From contig NZ_CP042163.1 of NCBI RefSeq assembly GCF_007725405.1, positions 1,674,001 to 1,738,000 of the forward strand: 64,000 nt of DNA. Reading direction: 5' to 3'. Below the pieces are notes generated by a model. That model worked only from the letters and a program-made list of their open reading frames with translations, did no database searches and had not been told where the DNA came from. Positions 1-7,596 of the stretch are shown in pieces. This stretch comes from Shouchella miscanthi (lineage in GTDB: Bacteria > Bacillota > Bacilli > Bacillales > Bacillaceae_D). Position 1 is the stretch's first letter; the number at the start of each line of letters is the position of its first letter. The translations under genes were made by a program, and so were the position numbers.

Positions 1-36
1 TAAAGTATTATCCTTTTTTGAGTAACCTCCTAATTA

Positions 37-64
37 GCCTCCTCTTTAGAGGGGGGTTTTTTTA
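37..64 (+). terminator. Rho-independent terminator-like hairpin upstream of collagen gene 1
   Basis: A seven-pair stem CCTCCTC/GAGGGGG with loop TTTA is followed by seven T residues. The same hairpin recurs at 1759-1784 in the second copy of the duplicated unit. It lies upstream of the probable promoter, so it more likely stops read-through from an upstream gene than acts as an attenuator. Confidence 0.6.
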
Positions 65-118
65 TGTAAAAATCATTTGTTAATAAATAATTCTTAATTT
101 TTGTGCGTTCAAACAATC

Positions 119-144
119 ATGTCAAATTCATCTAACATAGAATG
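119..144 (+). promoter_or_regulatory. Possible sigma-K promoter of collagen gene 1
   Basis: CATAGAAT at 136-143 resembles the sigma-K -10 element (CATANNNTA). The position 15 nt upstream reads AT, where copy 2 has the expected AC. The ribosome binding site follows directly. Support comes mainly from conservation with the copy at 1842-1867 and with the promoter of the gene at 9594. Confidence 0.3.
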
Positions 145-171
145 CATGTATGTAAGGAGGTGAAATTACAA

Positions 172-1392
172 ATGTTTGAAAAGTTTAAAGACAATTGTGG
201 TTGTGACCAAAATATTCAGAAGTTTAAACGTCCTAATAATAGATGTGTGGTGTGTCCAACCGGAGCGACGGGACCGACCGGACCAACAGGACCAGGTACG
301 GGAGCAACAGGAGCAACAGGAGCAACAGGACCGACAGGACCGACAGGACCGACTGGACCATCAGGAGCAACAGGAGCAACAGGAGCAACCGGAGCGACAG
401 CAGCAACAGGACCGACAGGACCGACAGGACCATCAGGAGCGACAGGAGCAACAGGACCGACAGGACCATCAGGACCATCAGGAGCAACCGGAGCGACAGG
501 AGCAGCAGGAGCGACAGGAGCAACCGGAGCAACCGGGGCGACAGGAGCAACCGGAGCAACCGGGGCGACAGGAGCAACCGGAGCAACCGGGGCGACAGGA
601 GCAACAGGACCGACAGGACCGACAGGACCATCAGGAGCAACAGGACCGACAGGACCGACAGGACCATCAGGAGCAACAGGAGCAACCGGAGCAACCGGAG
701 CGACAGGAGCAACAGGACCGACAGGACCGACAGGAGCAACAGGAGCAACCGGAGCGACAGGAGCAACAGGACCGACAGGACCATCAGGAGCAACCGGAGC
801 GACAGGAGCAACAGGAGCAACAGGACCGACAGGACCGACAGGACCATCAGGAGCAACAGGAGCAACCGGAGCAACCGGAGCGACAGGAGCAACAGGACCG
901 ACAGGACCGACAGGAGCAACAGGAGCAACCGGAGCGACAGGAGCAACAGGACCGACAGGACCATCAGGAGCAACGGGTGCTACTGGACCAGAACGAATTG
1001 TAAGTTATGCAAGTGTTTGGAGAATCGACCCGGGGACTGGAACTGATACAGTACCTGGTAATACAGCGATTGTTTTTACCAATGGATTTGCGGGAGGAAC
1101 GGCTATAAGCTTTACTCCACCTTCGGATACAATAACTATAAATGAGATTGGTGTTTATGAGATTGACTTTGTTGTTCACAATCAAGGGAATGCGGACTTT
1201 AATGTAACTTTAAATGGAGTTCCTGTCACTTCGCAACCATTTACAGGAGACGGCGGTGGACCGACTTCAGGACAGATAATTGTTAACGTGACTACTGTTC
1301 CTGTAGCGCTACAGATTGTTAATGCTAATGCTACGCCAGCACTACTCCATAACGATACGAATACTACATTAGTCATTACAAAGTTAGCATAG
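172..1392 (+). CDS. BclA-like collagen-repeat spore surface protein (copy 1)
   Basis: The 406-aa protein has three parts. Residues 1-28 are a short Cys-containing head ([14 protein letters not shown]...). Residues 29-273 are uninterrupted Gly-X-Y repeats, mostly GAT, GPT and GPS, which form a collagen triple helix. Residues 274-406 are a Thr/Val/Asn-rich globular domain like the C1q/TNF-like C-terminal domain of BclA. Such proteins form the hairy nap or outer spore layers. The start at 172 is chosen over in-frame codons from 142 because AAGGAGGTG at 154-162 precedes it. One repeat is irregular (GAT-AAT). The gene shares head, tail and flanks with the gene at 1891 and lies inside the putative sigK element. 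Exosporium location is inferred, not shown. Confidence 0.85.
   Translation: MFEKFKDNCGCDQNIQKFKRPNNRCVVCPTGATGPTGPTGPGTGATGATGATGPTGPTGPTGPSGATGATGATGATAATGPTGPTGPSGATGATGPTGPSGPSGATGATGAAGATGATGATGATGATGATGATGATGATGATGATGPTGPTGPSGATGPTGPTGPSGATGATGATGATGATGPTGPTGATGATGATGATGPTGPSGATGATGATGATGPTGPTGPSGATGATGATGATGATGPTGPTGATGATGATGATGPTGPSGATGATGPERIVSYASVWRIDPGTGTDTVPGNTAIVFTNGFAGGTAISFTPPSDTITINEIGVYEIDFVVHNQGNADFNVTLNGVPVTSQPFTGDGGGPTSGQIIVNVTTVPVALQIVNANATPALLHNDTNTTLVITKLA
632..974 (+). repeat. 180-bp higher-order direct repeat within collagen gene 1
   Basis: Bases 632-794 and 812-974 appear identical, giving a 180-bp (60-residue) period on top of the 9-bp Gly-X-Y repeat. A separate 27-bp unit is repeated three times at about 520-600. 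Nucleotide identity, not just amino-acid identity, points to recent unequal exchange or slippage. Confidence 0.8.
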
Positions 1393-1722
1393 ATGATTAA
1401 TGCTAAGTTTTATAAAAAGAAAGATGCTACGATAGTCTTGTAGTATCTTTCAGTACATAGTTTGATGCAGAAGCAAATTGAAGGTGAAAAAAAGAATCAA
1501 TAACTTATTAATTCCATAAGCTATGACGACTTAGTAACACTCAAGCGCTTATCCTCATCACTTATACCCGCTAAGCTTTCATTCCACAGTCGATCCTCAA
1601 AACAACACTTAATCATGTAAAACAAGCTTTTATGCTATTTCGCCCACCAATAAATCAAAAGAGGAAAGTTATTAGCCTTATAATTTTGTTGAAATGAGAA
1701 CAAATATAATAATTAATGCATA
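1393..1722. other. AT-rich intergenic spacer
   Basis: After the collagen gene 1 hairpin nothing convincing is seen: no ORF with a ribosome binding site, no RNA motif. It is the part of the 1.72-kb spacing unit that has no partner visible in the window. Confidence 0.5.
1420..1450 (+). terminator. Hairpin after collagen gene 1
   Basis: AAAGATGCTAC pairs with GTAGTATCTTT (11 pairs, one G-T) around a 9-nt loop. A long T-run is missing, so termination may be weak; it could also protect the 3' end. Confidence 0.45.
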
Positions 1723-1758
1723 TAAAGTATTATCCTTTTTTGAGTAACCTCCTAATTA

Positions 1759-1784
1759 GCCTCCTATTAGAGGGGGCTTTTTTA
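1759..1784 (+). terminator. Terminator-like hairpin upstream of collagen gene 2
   Basis: The stem GCCTCCT/AGGGGGC is followed by six T residues. It is the counterpart of the hairpin at 37-64, with compensating changes that keep the stem while the loop and flanks drift. Confidence 0.6.
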
Positions 1785-1841
1785 TGTGAAAATCATTACT
1801 ACACAGTAAATAATCCCTAATTCTTGTGCGGATAAACAATC

Positions 1842-1867
1842 ACCTCAATTTAATGTTACATAGTATG
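1842..1867 (+). promoter_or_regulatory. Possible sigma-K promoter of collagen gene 2
   Basis: AC at 1842-1843, a 15-nt spacer and CATAGTATG from 1859 fit the sigma-K pattern (AC, 15-17 nt, CATANNNTA) except for the last base. The predicted start falls close to the strong ribosome binding site at 1873-1883. Confidence 0.4.
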
Positions 1868-1890
1868 CATATAAGGAGGTGATAATACAA

Positions 1891-2568
<678 letters not shown>

Positions 2569-2575
2569 TAACTAC

Positions 2576-2607
2576 AAAAAGCACCTATTATAAGGGGTGC
2601 TTTTTTG
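2576..2607 (+). terminator. Rho-independent terminator of collagen gene 2
   Basis: AAAAGCACC and GGGTGCTTTT form a stem followed by six T residues directly after the stop codon. Confidence 0.8.
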
Positions 2608-2623
2608 TGGGGCTAAAAACTCA

Positions 2624-2701
2624 TTATCTAGCGGTAACATGGTCTTCATCCATATCATCTAAGCGTCGCTCAAAGCCTTTTTCAAAAGGACATTTCATCA
2701 T
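2624..2701 (-). CDS. Possible 25-aa microprotein
   Basis: The frame begins ATG-ATG inside the end of the 134-aa gene and gives a charged peptide (MMKCPFEKGFERRLDDM...) that ends in TAA. Overlap with the upstream stop could allow translational coupling. There is no clear ribosome binding site and no recognised family. It may be chance. Confidence 0.25.
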   Translation of the reverse strand: MMKCPFEKGFERRLDDMDEDHVTAR

Positions 2702-3086
2702 TTAGCCGCTTTCTATATCTTAATAAGGTTTCTTTAATATTCTTTTTTAATACTGTTTTTGTGCCTCCAACTGTGCCTGTTCGCCCATTTATCCAGTAAC
2801 GCCAGTGTAGTGATTTTAGCTCTGATTCACTTGGATTGTCTTCAACACGGATATTCATTTTGCGGAAGAAACTTCTCATCAAGAAAAGATCGTCAGCAAT
2901 CAATTTAAGCATCTGTTGGTGCATATCGAAATTTTGGTCATGTATATTGTGTATATACTCTCTAGTTAGACGAGTAATCACATAAACGCGTATTGTTATC
3001 TCTGGACGGTTGTCGATTTCCTTCGCGGCCAAGTCTTCAAAAGGTGCGGCTTTCGCAATTTCTATCACAGCTTGCTTAATGTCCAT
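2682..3086 (-). CDS. Orphan 134-aa protein with LexA-type operator
   Basis: I do not recognise the family. The 134-aa product is soluble, mixed alpha-helical and charged (many Arg, Lys and Glu) with a basic C-terminus (KKNIKETLLRYRKRL), and has no signal peptide or membrane span. The start is supported by AAGGAAGATC upstream. Just before the gene a LexA-like palindrome (3126-3139) lies between a TATACT -10 and a weak -35, so DNA-damage regulation is inferred. A role in DNA binding or element maintenance would be a guess. It is part of the sigK element cargo. Confidence 0.7.
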   Translation of the reverse strand: MDIKQAVIEIAKAAPFEDLAAKEIDNRPEITIRVYVITRLTREYIHNIHDQNFDMHQQMLKLIADDLFLMRSFFRKMNIRVEDNPSESELKSLHWRYWINGRTGTVGGTKTVLKKNIKETLLRYRKRLNDEMSF

Positions 3087-3125
3087 ATTTGATCTTCCTT
3101 CGTTTTAGGTTACTGATAGTATACG

Positions 3126-3139
3126 CGAATAAACGTTCG
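3126..3139. promoter_or_regulatory. LexA (DinR) box-like operator
   Basis: CGAATAAACGTTCG matches the Gram-positive LexA consensus CGAACRNRYGTTYG at 13 of 14 positions. On the minus strand it occupies the spacer of a possible promoter (TTATAT, 17 nt, TATACT) for the 134-aa gene. This is the usual position for repression. The kinase at 3264 lies on its other side. Confidence 0.55.
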
Positions 3140-3263
3140 TATATAACTAGAAAAAAGAACCAATTAAAATTGATCCTTTCTCTTGCGAGTTCGTAAAACA
3201 AATAGACTTAGTTTAAAGTATTAATATGTAATTATAAAAAATACATAACAGAAAGGGAAGATC

Positions 3264-3761
3264 ATGAAATCCAAACTAATTATCTTAAGGGGCAATTCAG
3301 GGAGTGGAAAAACTACAATTGCAAAATGCCTTCAAAATCTTTTAGGACAAGGGACACTTTTGGTTTCTCAGGATGTTGTTCGTCGTGATATGTTAAAGGT
3401 TCACGATAGAGATGGAAATCCATCTATCGATTTAATATACAGAATTGCAGAATACGGAAGGGGTAAGTGTGAATTTGTAATTGTAGAAGGAATATTAAAT
3501 AAAAGCCGATATGGTGAAATGCTTAAAAACTTAATCCAGGACTATAATCAAGAGGCATATACATATTATTTCGATTTATCTTTTGAAGAAACAGTCAAAA
3601 GGCACAATACAAGAACTAAAAATACAGAATTCGGAGAAGACTCTTTACGTGCCTGGTGGACTTCCAAGGATTACCTTGAAATACAGGGAGAAATGCTATT
3701 CACTAATGACATGTCGCAAGAGGATGTATTGAAACAAATTTTAAATCAAATTAAAAATTGA
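3264..3761 (+). CDS. P-loop kinase of the AAA_33/zeta-toxin-like type
   Basis: The 165-aa protein starts with a beta strand and Walker A loop, GNSGSGKTT (residues about 10-18), followed by SQDVVRRDML, a position where such kinases hold substrate-contacting Asp/Arg residues. The fold resembles nucleoside, chloramphenicol and UDP-GlcNAc (zeta) kinases, so ATP-dependent phosphotransfer to a small molecule is likely; the substrate cannot be read from sequence. AAAGGGAAG precedes ATG 3264. There is no adjacent antitoxin-like gene of the epsilon type. Kinase-type accessory genes are plausible skin-element cargo. Confidence 0.7.
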   Translation: MKSKLIILRGNSGSGKTTIAKCLQNLLGQGTLLVSQDVVRRDMLKVHDRDGNPSIDLIYRIAEYGRGKCEFVIVEGILNKSRYGEMLKNLIQDYNQEAYTYYFDLSFEETVKRHNTRTKNTEFGEDSLRAWWTSKDYLEIQGEMLFTNDMSQEDVLKQILNQIKN

Positions 3762-3805
3762 TTATATCCTAAGTCATAAGAATTGGATGTGAAGGTTTGA
3801 AGAAT

Positions 3806-4048
3806 ATGAAACTGGCTAATAACGTTGCGTGGATTTGTTTATTGCTATCTATTAGTGTATGGTTACCCAACTTTATTTTTCAAGAAGGTTATCCATTTAT
3901 TCTTGCTACATTTGTACTTGGTTTAGCTGGGGCAATATTTTCCGCACTAGGTCGAAATTATTTGTTAGTTGCCCTTAATATATTTATGGGATTGAGTATC
4001 TTCATATTTATGGCTTTAGGTTACGCTTTCGGAGCATTTTTTGGATAA
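3806..4048 (+). CDS. Small integral membrane protein
   Basis: The 80-aa product has three hydrophobic segments (about residues 5-22, 30-48 and 54-78) with almost no polar residues, and no recognised family. ATG 3806 is preferred to the in-frame TTG at 3797 because GAAGGT lies at a better distance. It is 44 bp after the kinase and followed by a good terminator, so the two may be co-transcribed. Confidence 0.6.
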   Translation: MKLANNVAWICLLLSISVWLPNFIFQEGYPFILATFVLGLAGAIFSALGRNYLLVALNIFMGLSIFIFMALGYAFGAFFG

Positions 4049-4050
4049 TG

Positions 4051-4077
4051 TACCCTGCTTTTGCAGGGTATTTATTT
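4051..4077 (+). terminator. Rho-independent terminator
   Basis: TACCCTGC-TTTT-GCAGGGTA is a perfect eight-pair hairpin followed by TTTATTT, directly after the stop of the membrane protein. Confidence 0.8.
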
Positions 4078-4108
4078 GCGTTGAACGGTAAGTAAATGGA
4101 GGCTAAGC

Positions 4109-4168
4109 ATGAATTGCTCATCTATGATCCAAGCCATTAATAGCATTTTTAAAAATAATCTACTTTAA
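4109..4168 (+). CDS. Possible 19-aa micro-ORF
   Basis: ATG 4109 is preceded by a good ribosome binding site (TGGAGG) and encodes MNCSSMIQAINSIFKNNLL before TAA. It may be the front of a decayed gene in the element or a leader peptide. No family can be assigned. Confidence 0.2.
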   Translation: MNCSSMIQAINSIFKNNLL

Positions 4169-4203
4169 ATTCAATTTTTTGAAAGCGAGTTTAGCCCTAT
4201 TAA

Positions 4204-4215
4204 GAACATATGTTC
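4204..4215. promoter_or_regulatory. Second LexA-like palindrome
   Basis: GAACATATGTTC is a perfect 12-bp palindrome matching the LexA core (GAAC-N4-GTTC with preferred ATAT). The outer bases differ from the consensus. TTGAAA at 4179-4184, a 16-nt spacer and TAAGAA form a possible promoter that overlaps it, reading towards 4363 and the recombinase. Confidence 0.45.
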
Positions 4216-4362
4216 CGTATTAGTGTAATTACTAAAGGGATGTCTACCCAATAAAATGCCTTTAAAAGAGGAGATATCGCCCTACAGACATATAAATGGG
4301 AAAAGGAGTTTCTTCCTATATAAATGTATGTTTGCTTTATCATTGTTTAAAGGGGTGTCAGC

Positions 4363-4563
4363 ATGAAGTTTGAGGTGATTGCATTTTGGTCGGATAAAGA
4401 TAAAGAAGGTATGGTTTGCGTGAAGAAAAACGGCTCTATTATTGATTCGGAATTAACTCCAAAAACGAACGAGTCGGAATTTTTGGTATGGAGAAAGGTG
4501 AAATCGCTAGCTTTTCTACATAAATACAACTTAATGGGAGTAAACCCCGTATTAGTTAAATAA
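4363..4563 (+). CDS. Small hypothetical protein
   Basis: The 66-aa product has a beta-rich pattern (KFEVIAFWSDKD, GMVCVKKNGSII) and no recognised domain. AAAGGGGTG lies seven bases before ATG. It is the first gene of a plus-strand run leading to the recombinase and lies downstream of the LexA-like site at 4204. Confidence 0.5.
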   Translation: MKFEVIAFWSDKDKEGMVCVKKNGSIIDSELTPKTNESEFLVWRKVKSLAFLHKYNLMGVNPVLVK

Positions 4564-4601
4564 GTAATTCGGACAATCGTAACTGTCATACGCTCAAATG
4601 A

Positions 4602-4811
4602 GGAGTGATGACAGTGCGAGTCAAGGTAGTTACTGGTAAGTATACGGACAAGAACATACATCTTTGCTATGATTACCTGATAAAGCGATATAAGGAGGAA
4701 CTAGAGCGTGATAGCGATATACGTGAGGGTATCGACGGAAGAGCAAGGGAAAAAAGGGTACAGTGTCCGCAATCAGATACAGATGTGCAAGGACAAAGCA
4801 GGAACGAATGA
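4602..4811 (+). CDS. Possible small ORF overlapping recombinase start
   Basis: A frame with GAGGAGTGATGACAG near its start encodes about 68 residues, the first half of which looks protein-like (KVVTGKYTDKNIHLCYDYLIKRYKEEL). The last third overlaps the recombinase by 104 bp in another frame. The recombinase ribosome binding site (AAGGAGG) lies inside it, so translational coupling is possible. The true start is ATG 4605 or the next ATG. Confidence 0.35.
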   Translation, partial: GVMTVRVKVVTGKYTDKNIHLCYDYLIKRYKEELERDSDIREGIDGRAREKRVQCPQSDTDVQGQSRNE

Positions 4812-6210
4812 TGTAATTCAATACGTTGACGAGGGTTTTTCCGGTGAGTTTTTGGAAAGACCGGATTTAGAGCGACTAAGAAAAGACGTTAGGGAAGGTC
4901 TCATAACAAAAGTTGTTTGTTATGACCCTGATCGACTCTCTAGAAAATTAATGAATGCTTTAATTATAGATGATGAGTTTCGTAAAAAAGATGTAGAAAT
5001 GATATATGTAAATGGTGAATTTGCTTCCACTCCAGAAGGGCAACTTTTTTATAGCTTAAGGGGAGCGATTTCAGAGTTTGAGAAAGCTAAAATAAATGAA
5101 CGTATGACGAGCGGACGAAAGCGAAAGGCCATCGAAGGAAAAGTAATAAAGAATAGCCATGCTTATGGATACGATTATGATAAAGAGAACGGCATGTATG
5201 TCGTAAATGAAAAAGAGGCTAATATCATAAGGTTTATCTTTGACATGTTTACAAAACCAACTAAAGATATCCAAGGGATGAATGGCATAGCAAAATTTCT
5301 CACGGCCAAAGAGATACCTACAAAAAAGGGAGTAGGTGTTTGGCATAGGCAAGTGGTAAGACAAATACTGCTAAATGAAATGTACACCGGCACATATTAT
5401 CAAAATAAGTTCAATACTGAAGGTATGCTTGCGAATAAGTATAAATCCTCCGATAACAAAATAAAAATGACCATTAGAGATCAGTCTGAATGGATCGAAA
5501 CAGCAATACCTCAAATAATCGTTCAAGAACAATTTGATTATGCTCAAGAGCTGCTTAAACAAGCCCGTAGACGGTGGTCAAAGAGTACCAGTGCAAGAAC
5601 GTATCTCCTGAGTGGAATTGTAAGGTGTGCTGATTGCGGGAATACAATGACAGGCATATACAGAAACAATTGGGGTACGAAACTCAGGTATTATACAGAT
5701 GTGAAAAATAGCTCAGGAGCAAAAAATGAAGGTTGTAAGCATCACGTAAGGGCAGATAAGTTAGAAACAACCATATGGGATAAGATAGAAGAACTTTTAA
5801 ATAATCCTGAGAGGTTGGAAGATTACAAACCAGAAAGTGGCGACACGTTCTCTAAATTTGAAATCGACCAAATTGATGATTTAAAAGAGCAAATTGATAA
5901 GGCGAAAAGCGGAAGAAAGAAACTGCTACAGTTGTTTGCGCTTGAAGATATGGATACAGAAGAAATTAGAGATTCAATCGTCGAGTTAAAAAGTAAAGAG
6001 GAACGGTTGAAGAATCAACTTATTGAGCTTGAAGGTAAAGTGAATAATCAAAAGGAAGTGTCCAGTTCGTTTTTAATGTTAGATGAGGTTAGAAAGCGAT
6101 GGTTGAAAGAAGATACTATTTCTGAGGAAGATAAAAAAGAAATTTTGCGTATGTTAGTGAAGGAAATTATCTTATCGAAAGATGGGGAAGTTTCCATTCA
6201 ACTTCTTTAA
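4708..6210 (+). CDS. spoIVCA: Large serine recombinase, SpoIVCA type
   Basis: The 500-aa enzyme should excise the sigK intervening element in the mother cell. The N-terminal resolvase domain (about 1-140) has [10 protein letters not shown] with the nucleophile at Ser9 and the DRLSRK active-site arginines. A recombinase domain follows (about 150-260), then a zinc ribbon with CADC and a later Cys-His-His (about 305-350), and a long coiled coil (about 385-455). GTG 4708 follows AAGGAGG. Its stop overlaps the stop of the sigK fragment by 2 bp, as expected when the gene sits at the element border. In B. subtilis this gene is sigma-E controlled in the mother cell; no clear promoter was seen here. 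Confidence 0.9.
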   Translation: MIAIYVRVSTEEQGKKGYSVRNQIQMCKDKAGTNDVIQYVDEGFSGEFLERPDLERLRKDVREGLITKVVCYDPDRLSRKLMNALIIDDEFRKKDVEMIYVNGEFASTPEGQLFYSLRGAISEFEKAKINERMTSGRKRKAIEGKVIKNSHAYGYDYDKENGMYVVNEKEANIIRFIFDMFTKPTKDIQGMNGIAKFLTAKEIPTKKGVGVWHRQVVRQILLNEMYTGTYYQNKFNTEGMLANKYKSSDNKIKMTIRDQSEWIETAIPQIIVQEQFDYAQELLKQARRRWSKSTSARTYLLSGIVRCADCGNTMTGIYRNNWGTKLRYYTDVKNSSGAKNEGCKHHVRADKLETTIWDKIEELLNNPERLEDYKPESGDTFSKFEIDQIDDLKEQIDKAKSGRKKLLQLFALEDMDTEEIRDSIVELKSKEERLKNQLIELEGKVNNQKEVSSSFLMLDEVRKRWLKEDTISEEDKKEILRMLVKEIILSKDGEVSIQLL

Positions 6211-6581
6211 AGTTCTTTATGTAATAGTAATGACATTAGAATCTCGTTCTCAATACATCGTGCTGCATAAGTGGCTAATTTTGTTCCTTTACCATCTGAA
6301 TAGCTTTCAATGGCTTTAATTAAGCCAATCGTGCCAATGGAGATTAAATCTTCTGCATCTTCACGTGTGTTTTCAAACTTTTTGACAATATGAGCGACGA
6401 GACGTAGGTTATGCTCAATTAATAAGTTTCTTGCTTCTTGGTCACCCTGAGCAGCAAGTTGTAAGTACTTTTTTTCATCCTCTTTGCTTAAAGGTTGTGG
6501 GAAAGCATTATTTTTGACATAGGAAACAAATACAATAACTTCCCTCATTAAGTATGAAACGGCTGCAAGTAATCCTGACAT
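6207..6581 (-). CDS. sigK: Sigma-K N-terminal half (interrupted sigK, spoIVCB)
   Basis: The 124-aa product is the N-terminal half of the late mother-cell sigma factor. Residues 1-20 form the hydrophobic pro-sequence; [13 protein letters not shown] marks the start of mature protein, where SpoIVFB cuts. Region 1.2-2 motifs follow ([47 protein letters not shown]). After Met116 the sequence changes to SLLLHKEL and stops, and regions 3-4 are missing. This matches an intact gene split by an excisable element, not simple decay. AGGAGGTGAAC precedes ATG 6581. A complete protein needs recombination with a C-terminal half left of the window. Confidence 0.92.
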   Translation of the reverse strand: MSGLLAAVSYLMREVIVFVSYVKNNAFPQPLSKEDEKKYLQLAAQGDQEARNLLIEHNLRLVAHIVKKFENTREDAEDLISIGTIGLIKAIESYSDGKGTKLATYAARCIENEILMSLLLHKEL

Positions 6582-6748
6582 TTGTTCACCTCCTCCATAT
6601 ACCTATGCAGCCGTAAGCATGTTCGTGTCTGTACAAAAAAAATACACGATGGTTCTGTGTAAAGCTTATCATTGCGAAACCATTGCAAGTCTGATAGGTT
6701 AAAACAAATGGCTGTTGCAGCGAGTTCAGATAGAAAGTGGAGAAAAAG

Positions 6749-7561
6749 ATGACATTACTAGCGAATTATCATATTGCGTTAACGGCGTCTCGGAAAACAG
6801 ATGAGATGGAGGAATTGATTAGGAAACAAGGTGGAACAAGTAGCGTGCGTTCCATGCAGGGTACAGTGATTGAGGATGAAACAATTGTGAGAGCGATGAT
6901 CCGTGATGGCTTGAATGCTAATGTGGACTGGTTTGTTTTTACTACTGGAATCGGTATTCAAACGTTTATGCGGCACGCTGAGGAAATGGGAGTAAAAAAA
7001 ACGTTTGTAGACAAGTTGAATAAAGCTAGAATTGCAGTTCGAGGTTACAAAGCGATTGCCGCATTAAAGAAAGAAGGCGTTTCATACGAAGTTGCATCAG
7101 AAGATGGTACAACAAAGGATTTACTCGTTAAATTAAGTGCCTTTCCGTTTCAAAAAAAACATGTTGTCGTCCAACTTTATGGAATTCCATCGCCAGAAAT
7201 GGAGCAATTTTTTTCAGTCAAACAAGCCGTATTAACGACTTGGCTCCCATACCACCATCTTCCTCCTGAAGAGAGTGTAGCGGATCAATTATTAAGAGAA
7301 TTAGTGATGGCTAAAAGTTATCAAGCGGTTTGTTTTACATCTGCATTACAAGTAAAAGCCCTCTTTTCCTGCGCCGAGAATCGAGGTCTTACAGAAGAAG
7401 TCATCGCCAGTTTTGAAGATGATGTCATTGTGACTGCAGTCGGAAAGGTAACAGCAGAAGCCTTATATGAATCAGGAGTGACGAATGTAGTATATCCAGC
7501 TAAAGAAAGAATGGGTGCAATGATTATTCATTTAGGAAAATACATAGCTTCTACCAAGTAA
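6749..7561 (+). CDS. Uroporphyrinogen-III synthase-like protein (HemD domain)
   Basis: The 270-aa protein has the two-lobed HemD fold signature: ITASRK-type start (IALTASRKTDEMEELI), WFVFTTGIGIQTFM near residue 65, and the second-lobe VCFTSALQVKALF followed by VIVTAVGKVTAEAL. HemD closes hydroxymethylbilane to uroporphyrinogen III in haem and sirohaem synthesis. It stands alone here, not in a hemAXCDBL cluster, so it could be a second copy or a related protein of other function. ATG 6749 is chosen because GTGGAG at 6737 is its ribosome binding site. Confidence 0.75.
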   Translation: MTLLANYHIALTASRKTDEMEELIRKQGGTSSVRSMQGTVIEDETIVRAMIRDGLNANVDWFVFTTGIGIQTFMRHAEEMGVKKTFVDKLNKARIAVRGYKAIAALKKEGVSYEVASEDGTTKDLLVKLSAFPFQKKHVVVQLYGIPSPEMEQFFSVKQAVLTTWLPYHHLPPEESVADQLLRELVMAKSYQAVCFTSALQVKALFSCAENRGLTEEVIASFEDDVIVTAVGKVTAEALYESGVTNVVYPAKERMGAMIIHLGKYIASTK

Positions 7562-7593
7562 AAACCCGTTGCCTGTTAAGACAACGGGTTTTT
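7561..7593. terminator. Bidirectional terminator
   Basis: AAAACCCGTTG and CAACGGGTTTT form an 11-pair stem between the convergent hemD-like and BCCT genes, with A-run on one side and T-run on the other. Confidence 0.85.
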
Positions 7594-7596
7594 GCT

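Noticed and set aside
176-1046. Long open frames in other frames and antisense across the collagen repeats (RNS-, QEQ- and LLLL-rich)
   Set aside because: They are shadows of a 9-bp repeat with no stops in any frame, have no ribosome binding sites, and give only low-complexity proteins.
4708-6210. Prophage integrase of an unrelated phage
   Set aside because: Its exact tail-to-tail contact with a truncated sigK fits SpoIVCA; no phage structural genes are seen in the window.
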